Counted from the stretch's first letter, positions 1 to 11,717 are shown. The stretch is DNA of 64,000 nucleotides from Desulfotignum sp. (GCA_011390635.1 JAABSA010000002.1:62308-126307), one strand, 5' to 3'. Made by a program: numbers and translations. Notes: a model not told the origin generated them from the sequence alone.

Positions 1-600
1 GGCCAGGTTCCGCTGGTCACTGATCTGTGCCAGGGTATGGTCTGAATCAATATCAATAATATCAAAACAAGGGGTATGGTCAAGGATCACCCGGGCCGGT
101 TTGACATCAGCACCAATTTTCGGATCCCAGTCAGATGATGAAAATATTTTGAACTGCTGGATAATGGGGTTGGACAAGAGTTCTTTTGCAAGTTTTTCCA
201 TTTGGGACCGGGTCAGGGTTTTTCCGTTCAGGCAATAGCGTTTGGAGGTGTAAATGCCTTCATGCTGTCCAAACCGCTTGCCCAGCAGATCCTCAATGGC
301 TTCCATGGCAGTGGCACCGGGATTATCCTTTACCCCGGGCCTGAAACCGATCCAGATGCACCAGTGAAAATCAATATCCAGCGACGACAAAGAAGACACC
401 TGGGTCACCGGATTGGTAAAAATCTGCTGTCTTACCCGTTCCAGATCGGATATCTTGAGATCAGAATCAATGGTCACCATATGAACACAGCGCGCTGAGG
501 CGATTTGGATACCAAAATAATCCTTGGCTTTTGTGACCAGCGACGATGCCTCTGCATCCCGCAACCCTTGTTTCAATGCTATTTCAATACTGCAGATCAT
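1..600 (-). CDS. purL: Phosphoribosylformylglycinamidine synthase, N-terminal part (truncated by window edge)
   Basis: Reverse-strand frame open from ATG at 600 to the window edge: MICSIEIALKQGLRDAEASSLVTKAKDYFGIQIASARCVHMVTIDSDL..., resembling the PurS-like N-terminus of long FGAM synthases. Absent from the ORF track because it has no stop in the window. Confidence 0.75.
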   Translation of the reverse strand, partial: MICSIEIALKQGLRDAEASSLVTKAKDYFGIQIASARCVHMVTIDSDLKISDLERVRQQIFTNPVTQVSSLSSLDIDFHWCIWIGFRPGVKDNPGATAMEAIEDLLGKRFGQHEGIYTSKRYCLNGKTLTRSQMEKLAKELLSNPIIQQFKIFSSSDWDPKIGADVKPARVILDHTPCFDIIDIDSDHTLAQISDQRNLA

Positions 601-601
601 C

Positions 602-1672
602 TTATCCACCATTGAAGATTCTAATAATATCATTGTAAAAGACAAAGACCATCAACGCCACCAGGATGGCTGCCCCAAACTGAATCATCTTTTCCCGCAG
701 CTTTTCGCTCACGCTTTTTCCGGTGACAGCTTCAATGCCGAAAAATACCAGATGGCCCCCATCCAGGACCGGTATGGGAAACAAATTGATAATGCCTAAG
801 TTGACGGACAACAATGCGATAAACCAGGCAAAATTCACCGCCCCTGCTTTGGCCTGTTCTCCTGCCATCTGGGCGATCATGATGGGGCCGCCCAAATTGT
901 CGGCAGACAGGCTGCCGGAAATCATTTTGCCCACCGAAACAATGGTGAGCTTCACCAGCCCTGCGGTATCGGAAACGGCACGCCACATTGCCTGGAACGG
1001 GTTCAAGGATATGTGAAAAACCTCTCCGGATCCTTTGATTCCAATGACATACCGGTCCACTGTTTCCTGGAATACATTTTTTGCCTCCCTCTGTTCCGGG
1101 ATGATGGAAATAGCTACCGGCCGGCCGTCCCGGTTCACCAACATATCCAGAGACTGCCCGGTCGAACTGCTGATGATCCGGGTAATATCCTCAAAGGAGT
1201 GGATCTCTTTTCCGTCAATGGTCTTTATGACATCACCGGGAATAAGGCCGGCATGCTGTGCCGGGGTATTGTCCAGTACTTCCCCTACGATGGGTCTGGC
1301 CAGGTAGATACCGGAAAACTGGTACAGCACATAAAAAATAAAAATGGCCAGGAAAAAATTGAATGCAGGACCGGCCGCCACGATCAGGCTTTTCTGGTGC
1401 AATGGTTTATGGGAAAATGAAACTGCCTTGTCTGCCGGATCCAGGTCCTTGCCTGGTTCTTCTCCCACCATTTTCACATATCCCCCCAAAGGAATGGCGG
1501 AAATACAGTACTCGGTGCGGCCGCGCTTTTTCTTGAATATCTTGGGACCGAATCCCAAAGAAAAAACATCCACCCCCACTTTAAAAAACCTGGCAGCCAG
1601 AAAATGGCCCAGTTCATGGCAGAAAACAAGAACACCAATAACAATTATAAATGCAACAGCGGAATGACCCAC
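602..1672 (-). CDS. rseP: RIP metalloprotease RseP (site-2 protease family)
   Basis: HELGHF zinc motif, PDZ region, C-terminal LFPIPVLDGGH motif; probable GTG start inside the longer ORF (602..1759). Confidence 0.95.
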   Translation of the reverse strand: MGHSAVAFIIVIGVLVFCHELGHFLAARFFKVGVDVFSLGFGPKIFKKKRGRTEYCISAIPLGGYVKMVGEEPGKDLDPADKAVSFSHKPLHQKSLIVAAGPAFNFFLAIFIFYVLYQFSGIYLARPIVGEVLDNTPAQHAGLIPGDVIKTIDGKEIHSFEDITRIISSSTGQSLDMLVNRDGRPVAISIIPEQREAKNVFQETVDRYVIGIKGSGEVFHISLNPFQAMWRAVSDTAGLVKLTIVSVGKMISGSLSADNLGGPIMIAQMAGEQAKAGAVNFAWFIALLSVNLGIINLFPIPVLDGGHLVFFGIEAVTGKSVSEKLREKMIQFGAAILVALMVFVFYNDIIRIFNGG

Positions 1673-1685
1673 TTTTACCTCTCTT

Positions 1686-2834
1686 TTAAATAAGGGATTC
1701 GGCTTTTGTCCTGGCCCAGTGATCCGCCTCAATAATACCTGAAAGATCTGGATTGTCAATGCAGGTGTGGCAGTCCATGGTAAGGGAGATAAGGCGGAAA
1801 ATATCGGAAAATCCCATGCGCCGGTCTAAAAATGCCTGGACAGCCACTTCATTGGCAGCATTCATCACTGCCGGCAAAGTGCCTTTTCGGATGCAGGCCT
1901 GCCTGGCAAATTCCAGGGAAGGAAACCGCTGGAAGTCCGGCGCATGAAAAGTCAAAGACTGCAGCTGAACAAAATCAGGAAATGCCATCCCCAGGTCCAG
2001 ACGTTCCGGAAAAGACAAGGCAAATCCAATGGCCTGTTTCATGTCCGGTACCCCCATCTGGGCCATGACAGCCCCGTCGGTAAAGCCCACCATGGAATGC
2101 ACAATGCTCTGGGGATGGATCAGCACCTGGATATGTTCATGACAGATACCAAACAGATGAACCGCTTCTATGAGTTCCAACCCTTTGTTCATGAGGGTTG
2201 CCGAATCAATGGATATCTTTTCTCCCATGGACCAGTTGGGATGGTTCAGGGCATCTTCCCTGGTGATCTTTTCAAATGCCTCTTTCGGGGTGTTTCTGAA
2301 GGGACCGCCTGAAGCGGTCAGAAAAACCTGTTTCACATCCTTGTTCCGTTTACCCATGATACATTGAAAAATAGCGGAATGCTCGCTGTCCACCGGCAGG
2401 ATGGATACCTTTTTTTCCCGGGCCCGTGCCATGACAATATCACCGGCCATCACCAGGGTTTCCTTGTTTGCCAGGGCAATATCTTTTTGTGCCTCAATGG
2501 CGGCCAGGGCCGGTTTCAACCCTGCTGCTCCCACCATTGCCAGCAGGACCATATCAGTAGTTTTCCAGGCGGCAGCCCGTGCATATCCGATCTCTCCGAA
2601 CATAATATCCGGCCGGCAGGGTCCTGTGAGCATGCCGGCCAGTTCCCGGGCCTTATCCGCATCCAGTACCGCCACCACCTCGGGTGTAAATTCAGCAATC
2701 TGGCGGCAGAGCAGGGGCAGATTATTGGCAGCGGTCAACGCCCTGACCCGGAACAGGTCTGGATGCATTCTGACAATATCCAGCGCAGAGGTACCGATGG
2801 ACCCTGTGGCACCCAGAATGGACAGATTTTTCAC
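1686..2834 (-). CDS. dxr: 1-deoxy-D-xylulose 5-phosphate reductoisomerase
   Basis: ILGATGSIGTSALDIV N-terminus, LANKETLVMAG and PVDSEHSAIFQC motifs. Confidence 0.97.
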   Translation of the reverse strand: MKNLSILGATGSIGTSALDIVRMHPDLFRVRALTAANNLPLLCRQIAEFTPEVVAVLDADKARELAGMLTGPCRPDIMFGEIGYARAAAWKTTDMVLLAMVGAAGLKPALAAIEAQKDIALANKETLVMAGDIVMARAREKKVSILPVDSEHSAIFQCIMGKRNKDVKQVFLTASGGPFRNTPKEAFEKITREDALNHPNWSMGEKISIDSATLMNKGLELIEAVHLFGICHEHIQVLIHPQSIVHSMVGFTDGAVMAQMGVPDMKQAIGFALSFPERLDLGMAFPDFVQLQSLTFHAPDFQRFPSLEFARQACIRKGTLPAVMNAANEVAVQAFLDRRMGFSDIFRLISLTMDCHTCIDNPDLSGIIEADHWARTKAESLI

Positions 2835-3646
2835 AACACCACCACAAGATACCCATAAAGCACCGGCACCGCGAACAAAAGACCGTCAATGCGGTCCAGC
2901 ATACCGCCATGGCCCGGAAGTATCCGTCCGGAATCCTTGATGCTGGAGGCCCGCTTCAGGGCGGATTCAAACAGATCTCCCACCTGTCCTGCAATCGCAA
3001 TGAGAAAGGAACAGGGAAGGGTAATCAGGGCCAGGACCGGGGAGCCAAAAAACACCATTGAAAAAACAATCCCTGCTGTCATGGATGCCGCAATGCCTCC
3101 CATTGACCCTTCAATGGTTTTATTGGGGCTGATATGGGGGGATAATTTGTTTTTCCCAAAGAAGGTGCCGGTATAAAAGGCACCGGTATCATTAATAAAA
3201 CAGACAATGAGCAGCCAGATTATCCAGAGAATGCCATCATCCATATGTCGAATCAAAAGCAGAAAAGACAATGGGAAGGGAATATACAAAATACCCAGCA
3301 CCTGCCGGGAAATAGTATCAAAAATATCGGACCGTGCGGTAAACGCAAACAGCACAAAAACAGACAATAAAATAAAATTAAGGGCCAGGACCAGAAACAT
3401 GGTCTGCCAGGAGCCTGCAGCAGCACCGAATATGAAAAAAATACAGGTAACAAAGGATATGGCCGTAATGAACCATGGACAGGAACCGTCACCATGGCTG
3501 AAGATGATGCGCAGATATTCCTTGATGGCAAAAATGGCCACGACTGTTACAAGCGCGGCCAATATCATCGGGGTGCCTTTGATCAGAATCCATATGACCA
3601 AAGGTGCCAGAACTATTGTGGTTATCCATCGCTGGGCATGCTGCAT
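2831..3646 (-). CDS. cdsA: Phosphatidate cytidylyltransferase
   Basis: Multi-TM protein with C-terminal SALKRASSIKDSGRILPGHGGMLDRIDGL signature. Confidence 0.96.
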   Translation of the reverse strand: MQHAQRWITTIVLAPLVIWILIKGTPMILAALVTVVAIFAIKEYLRIIFSHGDGSCPWFITAISFVTCIFFIFGAAAGSWQTMFLVLALNFILLSVFVLFAFTARSDIFDTISRQVLGILYIPFPLSFLLLIRHMDDGILWIIWLLIVCFINDTGAFYTGTFFGKNKLSPHISPNKTIEGSMGGIAASMTAGIVFSMVFFGSPVLALITLPCSFLIAIAGQVGDLFESALKRASSIKDSGRILPGHGGMLDRIDGLLFAVPVLYGYLVVVL

Positions 3647-4368
3647 TCCACTTTACCGAACCGTCGGTTCCTTTTCTGGTAATTGGTTAAAATAGCCATA
3701 AACTCATCTCTGGTAAAATCCGGCCACAGGGTATGGGTAACAAAGATTTCCGCATAGGCGCTCTGCCAGAGCAGAAAATTGGAAAGCCGGAATTCTCCCG
3801 ATGTCCGTATCACCAGGTCCGGGTCCGGCATGCCGGCGGTATACATATGGTCTGCCACAAGCTGCTCACTGATATCAGCCACCCCAAGATCCCCTGCCGC
3901 AACTTTTTGTGCCACCGCCTGAACAGCATCACATATTTCCTGTCTGCTGCCGTAACTCAAAGCCAGGTTAAGGGTCATCTGCCGGTTTTCCCTGGTTGCC
4001 TCCATGGTTTCGCAAGCCTTCTGTCTGACATCTTCGGGCAGTTTTTCCAGCTGGCCCAGCACTTTCAGGCAGATCCCTTTTTCCATCAATTCCCCGCGCT
4101 CAGAAACCAGAAACTTTTTGAGCAGCTGCATAAGTGCCGACACTTCAGATTTCGGCCTGGCCCAGTTTTCAGTGGAAAATGCATACAGGGTAAGGTACTG
4201 GATACCCAGTTCCCGGCAGGCACTTACAATGGATTTGACGGTTTGAGAGCCTTTTTCATGGCCCTTGACCCGGTTCATCAGCCTTTTTTTTGCCCAGCGG
4301 CCGTTGCCGTCCATGATAATGGCCACATGAACCGGCAGCCTGTTCACATCCAGGCCGGATGGCTGCAT
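3622..4368 (-). CDS. uppS: Isoprenyl transferase (undecaprenyl diphosphate synthase)
   Basis: HVAIIMDGNGRWAKKR and MPDPDLVIRTSGEFRLSNFLLWQSAYAE motifs; ORF extends to 4428 but the likely start is MQPSG at 4368. Confidence 0.96.
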   Translation of the reverse strand: MQPSGLDVNRLPVHVAIIMDGNGRWAKKRLMNRVKGHEKGSQTVKSIVSACRELGIQYLTLYAFSTENWARPKSEVSALMQLLKKFLVSERGELMEKGICLKVLGQLEKLPEDVRQKACETMEATRENRQMTLNLALSYGSRQEICDAVQAVAQKVAAGDLGVADISEQLVADHMYTAGMPDPDLVIRTSGEFRLSNFLLWQSAYAEIFVTHTLWPDFTRDEFMAILTNYQKRNRRFGKVECSMPSDG

Positions 4369-4372
4369 GGCA

Positions 4373-4933
4373 TCAGACTTCAAGGATCTCCTTTTCTTTT
4401 TGGGCAAAAATATTGTCCAGCCGCTCAATGTATTCGTCGGTCAGATCCTGGACCTGTTTTTGCCCCTTGAAGCTGTCATCTTCTGAGATATCGCCTTCTT
4501 TTTGAAGATCCTTGAGCAGTTCATTGGAATCTCTGCGGATATTGCGTATCGCCACCTTGTGCTCTTCGCAGATTTTAGAAACATTTTTGGCGATTTCCTT
4601 TCTGCGTTCCTCTGTCAAGGGGGGAATGGAAATGCGAATCAGTTTCCCGTCATTGGAGGGTGTCAGTCCGAGGTTGGCCTTAAGAATGGCTTTTTCAACT
4701 GCGTTAATCACACTGATATCCCAGGGTTTCACCGTAATCAGCCTGCTTTCGGGAATGGATATGGTGGCCATCTGGGGCAAAGGGGTCTGGGTACCATAGT
4801 AGTCAACTCTCACATTGTCCAGCATTGACTGGGATGCCCTGCCGGTGCGAACCTTTGCCATTTCCTTGACAAAGACTTTCTCGGTTTTTCCCATTCTGTC
4901 TCTGGTTTCTTCTATCACATCATTAATCATCAC
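4373..4933 (-). CDS. frr: Ribosome recycling factor
   Basis: KVRTGRASQSMLDNVRVDYYG and DGKLIRISIPPLTEERRKEIAK motifs. Confidence 0.98.
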   Translation of the reverse strand: MMINDVIEETRDRMGKTEKVFVKEMAKVRTGRASQSMLDNVRVDYYGTQTPLPQMATISIPESRLITVKPWDISVINAVEKAILKANLGLTPSNDGKLIRISIPPLTEERRKEIAKNVSKICEEHKVAIRNIRRDSNELLKDLQKEGDISEDDSFKGQKQVQDLTDEYIERLDNIFAQKEKEILEV

Positions 4934-4955
4934 AATCCATCCTTCTGTCTGACTG

Positions 4956-5005
4956 TGGGTTCAGGCTTGTTATTGAGATCAGTCAATAAGCCAAGCCTGA
5001 ACCCA
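4956..5005. repeat. Long imperfect hairpin between pyrH and frr
   Basis: TGGGTTCAGGCTTG/CAAGCCTGAACCCA arms plus inner TTATTGA/TCAATAA arms around GATCAG; no T-tract follows on the transcribed strand. Confidence 0.8.
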
Positions 5006-5007
5006 TA

Positions 5008-5724
5008 TTATTTTATCCGGGTGCCGATATCCTGGCCCAGCGCCGCTTTAAGGATATTGTCCGCCTTATGCAGATCAAACACCTGGAGGGGCAGGTCATG
5101 CTCCATGGCCAGGGATATGGCGGTCATGTCCATGACGTGCAGCTGTTTTTCAATCACGCGCATATAGGACAATTCAGTAAACAGCACTGCATCTTCATGG
5201 ACTACCGGATCTTTATCATAGACACCATCCACCTGGGTGGCTTTAAACAGAATCTGGGCACGGATTTCATGGGCCCTGAGGACTGCAGCCGTATCCGTAG
5301 TGAAATAGGGATTTCCCGTACCTGCCGCAAAAATAACCACCCTGCCTTTTTCCAGATGGCGGATCGCTTTTCTGCGGATAAAGGGCTCGGCAATCTGGTC
5401 CATGCGGATGGCGGACTGGACCCGTGTGGGAACATCTCGCTTTTCCAGGGCATCGCACAAGGCCAGGGAGTTGATCACCGTGGCCAGCATGCCCATGTTA
5501 TCGGCAGAACTTCTGTCCATGCCGGCCGAACTGCCGGCAACGCCCCGAAAAATATTTCCACCGCCCACCACAATGCTGATTTCAACATTCAGTCTGGCCA
5601 CCTTGGCAATTTCTTCCGCCACATAGTGAATCATCTCCGGGGTGATGCCAAAGCCCTGATTTCCCATCAGGGCTTCTCCACTCAGTTTAATCAGAATCCG
5701 TTTAAACTCAGGCAGGGTATCCAA
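5008..5724 (-). CDS. pyrH: UMP kinase
   Basis: [22 protein letters not shown] and [15 protein letters not shown] motifs; between tsf and frr. Confidence 0.97.
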   Translation of the reverse strand: MDTLPEFKRILIKLSGEALMGNQGFGITPEMIHYVAEEIAKVARLNVEISIVVGGGNIFRGVAGSSAGMDRSSADNMGMLATVINSLALCDALEKRDVPTRVQSAIRMDQIAEPFIRRKAIRHLEKGRVVIFAAGTGNPYFTTDTAAVLRAHEIRAQILFKATQVDGVYDKDPVVHEDAVLFTELSYMRVIEKQLHVMDMTAISLAMEHDLPLQVFDLHKADNILKAALGQDIGTRIK

Positions 5725-5728
5725 GATT

Positions 5729-6325
5729 TTATTCTCCTATCTGGAAGCGTGCAAATCTCTTGATCTGGATATTTTCACCAATCTTGCCGATGGTTTCTTT
5801 AACAAGCTCTTCAATGGTTTTCTGGGGATCTTTGACATATTGCTGACTCATGAGGCAGACCTCTTTATAGTACTTTTCCACCTTGCCGTCCACAATCTTG
5901 TCAATGATGTTTTCCGGCTTGCCTTCCTGCTGCATCTGGGCCTTGAAAATTTCACGCTCTTTTTCCACCACGGTTTTGTCCACATCTTCCGGGGTCAGGC
6001 CTGCCGGATTGGCAGCAGCGATATGCATGGCAATGTTCTTGGCAAATTCTATGAAATCATCGGTCTTGGCCACAAAATCGGATTCACAATTTATTTCAAC
6101 CAGTACCCCGAGTTTTGCACCGGTATGGATGTAGGAATGAATAACTCCTTCTGATGTGGATCGTCCGGCCCGCTTGGCAGCTTTGGCCAGCCCTTTTTTG
6201 CGCAGCAGCTCGACCGCCTTTTCCATGTTACCGTCTGCTTCGGCAAGCATTCGTTTACAATCCATTATGCCGGAACCGGTTGCTTCACGCAGTTCCTTTA
6301 CCATTGCTGCGGAAATATCAGCCAT
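5729..6325 (-). CDS. tsf: Elongation factor Ts
   Basis: [47 protein letters not shown]. Confidence 0.98.
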   Translation of the reverse strand: MADISAAMVKELREATGSGIMDCKRMLAEADGNMEKAVELLRKKGLAKAAKRAGRSTSEGVIHSYIHTGAKLGVLVEINCESDFVAKTDDFIEFAKNIAMHIAAANPAGLTPEDVDKTVVEKEREIFKAQMQQEGKPENIIDKIVDGKVEKYYKEVCLMSQQYVKDPQKTIEELVKETIGKIGENIQIKRFARFQIGE

Positions 6326-6349
6326 TTTATAGTGCTCCTTAATTTTTCG

Positions 6350-7207
6350 TTATTCAGTTTCAATTGTTTCTTCAACTGGTTCAGCTGGTGTGACTTTTCG
6401 TTTGATCTTTTCCACAACAGGCCCGTCTGTGCCATCTGACACCACTTCAATGGCAACTTTCTGATCCCCTGCATCGGTGTCTTCTTTTTTATCACCATCT
6501 GCCTGGGCCTGCATTTTTTCATCATACATCTGCCGGCCTTCAATGCAGGCATCTGCGATGCGGGAGGTAAACAGACGGATGGATCTTATGGCATCATCAT
6601 TGCCGGGAATCACATAATCAATATCATCGGGATCACAATTGGTATCCACCACCGCCACAATGGGTATTCCCAGACGTTTGCCTTCTTTTACCGCAATGGC
6701 TTCATTTTTGGGATCAATGATGAAAATAGCTGACGGCAGTCTTTTCATATTGCTGATACCACCAATGGCAAATTCCAGTTTTTCCTTTTCCTTGATCATT
6801 TTTGACTGCTCTTTTTTGGGATAATTTTCAAGAGTGCCGTCATTTTCAATGGAATTGAGAAAGTGAAACCTGGTGATATTGTTTTTAATGGTCTGGAAAT
6901 TGGTCAGCATGCCGCCCAGCCAACGGTTTTCAACATAAAACATCTCCGCCCGGTTAGCCTCTTCATAAATGGCTTCTGATGCCTGTTTTTTGGTCCCCAC
7001 AAACAAAACATCCTTGCCTTCGGCAGCAATCCCCTTGACAAAATCATGGGCCTGCCTGAAAAGTTTGACTGTCTGCTGAAGATCAATGATATAAATCCCG
7101 TTTCTTGCCCCGAAAATATATTTTTTCATTTTCGGGTTCCAGCGTTTTGTCTGATGCCCGAAATGGACACCTGCTTCCAAAAGTTCTCTGATCGTAATGT
7201 AAGCCAT
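6350..7207 (-). CDS. rpsB: 30S ribosomal protein S2
   Basis: [38 protein letters not shown]. Confidence 0.98.
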   Translation of the reverse strand: MAYITIRELLEAGVHFGHQTKRWNPKMKKYIFGARNGIYIIDLQQTVKLFRQAHDFVKGIAAEGKDVLFVGTKKQASEAIYEEANRAEMFYVENRWLGGMLTNFQTIKNNITRFHFLNSIENDGTLENYPKKEQSKMIKEKEKLEFAIGGISNMKRLPSAIFIIDPKNEAIAVKEGKRLGIPIVAVVDTNCDPDDIDYVIPGNDDAIRSIRLFTSRIADACIEGRQMYDEKMQAQADGDKKEDTDAGDQKVAIEVVSDGTDGPVVEKIKRKVTPAEPVEETIETE

Positions 7208-7358
7208 TTGTTCTCCACATAATTTTAATGGTTTTGTTGTCCTTCATCCACTTCATTCCCGGAAATCGACTTTGTCACAAGCACCGGATACCAGGTCCAT
7301 GGATGTGCGTTTTATTCAGTTTGCAAAAATCCTATAATTTATATCAAAAGCCAGGCAA

Positions 7359-8225
7359 TTAATCAATTTTTTTTTTAAGATGTACCACCCGGTCATGATC
7401 TGCCAGGTCTTTGATAAATTCAATGCCGTCATATGCGGTGCAGGACTGCGCAGCAGCCATGACCTTCCGCTTCTGGTCAAAACCCATTTCCAGCAGCAGG
7501 TGCCCGCCAGGAACAAGATAGTGGCAGGCACACCCGATGATATCCCGGATACAGTCCAAACCGTCATTGCCGCCATCAAGTGCGGTCATGGGTTCATGGT
7601 CTTTTATCTCAGGTGCCAGATGTCTGATGTCGCTGGTTGGTATGTAAGGCGGATTTGATAAAATCATATCCCAAAAAGGCCTTTGCTGCAGGGCATCAAA
7701 CCAGGACCCTTGGAAAAAATCAATTTTTGCACCCCCTTCACGGCCGGCATTTTGTCGGGCAATGTCCAGGGCTTGCCCTGAAATATCACCGGCAAAAAAA
7801 CGGTTTTTCGGGCTTGCTTTTGCAAGGGACACCACAATGGCGCCGGAGCCTGTCCCCAGTTCCAGGACAGTGCTGCTCTTTACAGGTTCCCGGGCCAGCA
7901 GATCCAGTGCAGTTGTCACCAGGGTTTCCGTATCCGGCCTGGGAATGAGCACACCAGGCCCCACTTGGAAACTTGATTCAAAAAACCCTTTTTCACCCGT
8001 GATATAGGCCAATGGTTCATGGTTTTTACGCCGCTTGATCAAGGCTTTGAACGCTGTAAGCTCTTGATTTTCCAGGGGACGGTCATGCTGGAGATACAGA
8101 TCCAGGCGCCGGATACCCAGACTAAATCCCAGCAGAATTTCCGCCGTTAACCTGGGGCTGTCAACACCATGTTTTCTAAAATAGGTTTCAGTCCAGGCAA
8201 TCAGTTTGAAAACGGTCCATTCCAT
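7359..8225 (-). CDS. prmC: Peptide chain release factor N5-glutamine methyltransferase
   Basis: VLELGTGSGAI and SNPPYIP motifs; adjacent to prfA. Confidence 0.95.
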   Translation of the reverse strand: MEWTVFKLIAWTETYFRKHGVDSPRLTAEILLGFSLGIRRLDLYLQHDRPLENQELTAFKALIKRRKNHEPLAYITGEKGFFESSFQVGPGVLIPRPDTETLVTTALDLLAREPVKSSTVLELGTGSGAIVVSLAKASPKNRFFAGDISGQALDIARQNAGREGGAKIDFFQGSWFDALQQRPFWDMILSNPPYIPTSDIRHLAPEIKDHEPMTALDGGNDGLDCIRDIIGCACHYLVPGGHLLLEMGFDQKRKVMAAAQSCTAYDGIEFIKDLADHDRVVHLKKKID

Positions 8226-9304
8226 TACGCAAGGGTGGTGCTGCGGCTGTCCTGCAAGGCCCGGGCCTGGTGGTAGGTTTTCAGTTCATCAATAATGGTC
8301 TGGATATCCCCTTCCATGATGCTGTCCAGTTTATACAGGGTGAGCCCGATACGGTGGTCGGTCATCCGACCCTGGGGGAAATTATAGGTCCGGATGCGGC
8401 CGCTTCTGTCACCGGTTCCCACCTGACCCTTGCGGTCAGCTGCCCGCTTTGCATCTTCTTCTCTCACTTTGGCATCCAGGATACGGGATTTGAGCACATT
8501 CAGGGCTTTGGCCTTGTTTTTATGCTGGGATTTCTCATCCTGGCAGGTGGCCACCACCCCTGTGGGAATATGGGTGACTCTGACGGCGGAATCTGTTGTG
8601 TTGACGGACTGACCGCCCGGACCCGAGGCCCGGAATACATCCACTTTTATATCTGCAGGATTGATGTCGATATCGATATCTTCAGCCTCGGGCAGCACGG
8701 CCACGGTAACGGCGGATGTATGAATCCGGCCCTGGGTTTCGGTTTCAGGCACCCGCTGCACCCGATGGGTGCCGCTTTCATACTTGAATGCCCCAAACGC
8801 GCCTTTTCCCTGGAGCAGGCAGACAATTTCCTTGAACCCGCCGGAACTGGATTCATTTTTTTCAATGATATCAATTTTCCAGTGTCTGGTTTCTGCATAC
8901 CGGGAATACATTCTGAAAAGATCCCCGGCAAAAATACCGGCCTCTTCTCCGCCTGTGCCGGCCCGGATCTCCAGGATCACATTTTTGTCATCCCTGGGGT
9001 CTTTGGGCATCAACAGCGCATTGAGTTTGGATTTCAGGGTTTCGCTTTTTTTTTCCAGTACCGCTATTTCTTCTCTGGCCATGGACCGGATGTCCGGGTC
9101 TTTGTCCCTGAGCAGCTCCCTTGCCTCAGAAAGTTCAGACAGAACCTCCTCATAGGTTTTAAAGACCGGTACTATCCGGTTGAGTTCCCCGTGTTCCTTC
9201 ACGTACTTCTGGTATTTGTGCTGGTCTTTGATCACCTCGGGGTCACTCAGGAGATGTTCCAGTTTTACATACCGTTCGGCAATGCCCTGTAATTTTTCAA
9301 TCAT
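8225..9304 (-). CDS. prfA: Peptide chain release factor 1
   Basis: [25 protein letters not shown] (GGQ motif); likely start [12 protein letters not shown] at 9304 within ORF 8225..9373. Confidence 0.97.
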   Translation of the reverse strand: MIEKLQGIAERYVKLEHLLSDPEVIKDQHKYQKYVKEHGELNRIVPVFKTYEEVLSELSEARELLRDKDPDIRSMAREEIAVLEKKSETLKSKLNALLMPKDPRDDKNVILEIRAGTGGEEAGIFAGDLFRMYSRYAETRHWKIDIIEKNESSSGGFKEIVCLLQGKGAFGAFKYESGTHRVQRVPETETQGRIHTSAVTVAVLPEAEDIDIDINPADIKVDVFRASGPGGQSVNTTDSAVRVTHIPTGVVATCQDEKSQHKNKAKALNVLKSRILDAKVREEDAKRAADRKGQVGTGDRSGRIRTYNFPQGRMTDHRIGLTLYKLDSIMEGDIQTIIDELKTYHQARALQDSRSTTLA

Positions 9305-9369
9305 GGTACAAAATCCAAAAGGGGTGCCCCAAGGCAATCCCCCTTTGCAAAATCCCGGTGAATGTAAAA

Positions 9370-9588
9370 TCACACAAGTTTGGTTGCATCAAACCCGGCA
9401 TATTTTCTTTTAAAGCGGTCGATGCGGCCGGCTGAATCCACCAGTTTCTGTTTTCCCGTAAAAAACGGATGACAGCTGGAACAGATTTCCACCTTGATGT
9501 TTTCCCGGGTGGAGCCGACTTCAAAGGTGGCTCCGCAGGCACAGGAAGCGGTGGTTTTTACATATTTCGGATGTATCTCTTTTTTCAT
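9370..9588 (-). CDS. rpmE: 50S ribosomal protein L31
   Basis: MKKEIHPKY...[44 protein letters not shown]; Cys-containing L31 form. Confidence 0.95.
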   Translation of the reverse strand: MKKEIHPKYVKTTASCACGATFEVGSTRENIKVEICSSCHPFFTGKQKLVDSAGRIDRFKRKYAGFDATKLV

Positions 9589-9650
9589 TTGTTTCATCAC
9601 TCCTTACATCTGCCTTTTTTCACAAGACAGCTGATTTATAAAAATTGTGT

Positions 9651-10910
9651 TCATGAATTCATCAATTCAAGAAACTCTTTATTATCCTTTGTTCCCTGCA
9701 TTTTTTCAAGTAAAAACTGCATACTGTCCACAGAATTTAAACTGGATAACAACTTTCGCAAAATCCATACCCGGTTCAATGTCCCGGGATCCAGGAGCAG
9801 TTCTTCTTTTCTGGTGCCTGACTTGTTCATGTCAATGGCCGGGAATACCCGCTTATCCGCCAGTTTTCTGTCCAAAACCAGCTCCATGTTGCCGGTACCT
9901 TTGAATTCTTCAAAAATCACCTCATCCATCCGGCTGCCTGTATCCACCAGGGCTGTGGCAATGATGGTCAGGCTGCCACCGTCTTCAATGTTTCGGGCGG
10001 CACCGAAAAACCGCTTGGGCCGGTCCAGGGCATTGGAATCCACACCGCCGGACAAAATTTTTCCCGACGGCGGCATCACCGCATTATAAGCCCGGGCCAG
10101 GCGGGTAATGGAATCCAGAAGAATGACAACATCATGGCCCTGCTCCACTATGCGTTTGGCTTTTTCGATCACCATTTCCGCCACCTGCACATGACGTTCC
10201 GCCGGCTCGTCAAAGGTTGAACTGATCACCTCCGCATCCACGTGCCGGGTCATATCCGTGACCTCTTCAGGGCGTTCATCAATCAGAAGAATCATGGGAA
10301 CAATGCTTTTGTGGGATTTGATCATGGAATTGGCAATATTCTGGAGCAGCATGGTCTTACCGGCCTTGGGAGGAGAAACAATCAATCCCCGCTGACCAAA
10401 ACCGATGGGGCACATCAGATCGATAACCCGCATGGAATAATTGTCCGACTCCGCCTCAAGGTTCATTTTACGTTCCGGATACAAGGGCAGCAGGTTGTCA
10501 AACAAAATTGTTTCAGCCGCCAGTTCCGGGCTCTGGAAATTCACCGCCTCCACCTTGAGCAGGGCAAAATACCTTTCTGAATCCTTGGGCTGTCTCACCT
10601 GGCCGGAAATGGTATCCCCGGTTCTCAAATTAAACCGCCGGATCTGGGAGGGCGAAACATAAATGTCATCCGGGCCCGGCAGGTAATTATACCCCGGTGC
10701 CCGAAGAAAACCAAATCCATCAGGCAGGATCTCCAGGGTGCCTTCACCATACACCTGGCCGCTTTTTTCTAAATTGGCCTGGAGCAGTGCAAAAATCAAT
10801 TCCTGTTTTTTTAATCCACCTATGCCTTTGATATTGTTTTCTTTTGCAAGCTTGGTCAGCTCACTGATCTTCATTTTGTTAAGGTCTACAAGATTCATCC
10901 GCGCTCCCAA
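9651..10910 (-). CDS. rho: Transcription termination factor Rho
   Basis: [15 protein letters not shown] Walker [17 protein letters not shown]-terminal [17 protein letters not shown]. Confidence 0.98.
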   Translation of the reverse strand: MGARMNLVDLNKMKISELTKLAKENNIKGIGGLKKQELIFALLQANLEKSGQVYGEGTLEILPDGFGFLRAPGYNYLPGPDDIYVSPSQIRRFNLRTGDTISGQVRQPKDSERYFALLKVEAVNFQSPELAAETILFDNLLPLYPERKMNLEAESDNYSMRVIDLMCPIGFGQRGLIVSPPKAGKTMLLQNIANSMIKSHKSIVPMILLIDERPEEVTDMTRHVDAEVISSTFDEPAERHVQVAEMVIEKAKRIVEQGHDVVILLDSITRLARAYNAVMPPSGKILSGGVDSNALDRPKRFFGAARNIEDGGSLTIIATALVDTGSRMDEVIFEEFKGTGNMELVLDRKLADKRVFPAIDMNKSGTRKEELLLDPGTLNRVWILRKLLSSLNSVDSMQFLLEKMQGTKDNKEFLELMNS

Positions 10911-11084
10911 AATGTTTGTTATTTTTTATAATTCCGATATGGTTTTTATGTTTTGCACAAGGATCATTGACAAGGATCAGTTGTTTATACGGGATACCTT
11001 TATGGTAGTCTGAAAATCGCAAACAAGTACGGAAAAACAGACAGATGGCTGGTATTTTCTGGATAACATATGACTAATAGTGCA

Positions 11085-11717
11085 TTAATATTTTCTTGTC
11101 AAGAATTGTTTTTTAATTTCAGCGTACATATCTGCAACAGATTCAAAGACTTCATTAGTCATGCCCTGATTATAAATCACATGGTCAGATTGTGCTATTT
11201 TTTTTTCCTGATCCATCTGCAATGATAATATTTTTTGGGCATCTTCAAGACCGACACCATCCCTTGCAGCGATTCTTTTTGCCAGCACATCATCCGGTGC
11301 CGCCACCGTCACGACGACATCAAATGCGTTTTGCATGCCTGTTTCAAACAGCAACGGCACTTCCACAGCACAGGCTCTTTCCCTGCCATAGACCGCGGTT
11401 TGCATCTGATGGAACAGGGCCTCAAAAATCAGGGGATGCAGCAGGGCCTCAAGCTGCCTGCGCAGCTCAGGCCGGTCCACCATCATATTTCGCAGTTTGG
11501 CTCTGTCCAGTGTTTTATCAGGCTTTACCACCTGCCGGCCAAAAATTTTCACCACCCCAGGGTATCCTTTCCGGCCCGGTGACACTACCTCTCGTGCAAT
11601 CTGATCACAGTCCAGGGTCACCAGTCCCAGGGATGCAAATGCCTTCAGAACCAGGCTTTTACCTGATCCGGCCGACCCGGTCACACCAATTTTTACAATG
11701 TCTGGTTGCTTCATCAT
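11085..11717 (-). CDS. coaE: Dephospho-CoA kinase
   Basis: IGVTGSAGSGKSLVLKAFASLGLVTLDCDQIAREVV, EVPLLFETGM. Confidence 0.94.
   Translation of the reverse strand: MMKQPDIVKIGVTGSAGSGKSLVLKAFASLGLVTLDCDQIAREVVSPGRKGYPGVVKIFGRQVVKPDKTLDRAKLRNMMVDRPELRRQLEALLHPLIFEALFHQMQTAVYGRERACAVEVPLLFETGMQNAFDVVVTVAAPDDVLAKRIAARDGVGLEDAQKILSLQMDQEKKIAQSDHVIYNQGMTNEVFESVADMYAEIKKQFLTRKY

Noticed and set aside
8270-9292. 340 aa + strand ORF
   Set aside because: Fully antisense to prfA; shadow ORF.
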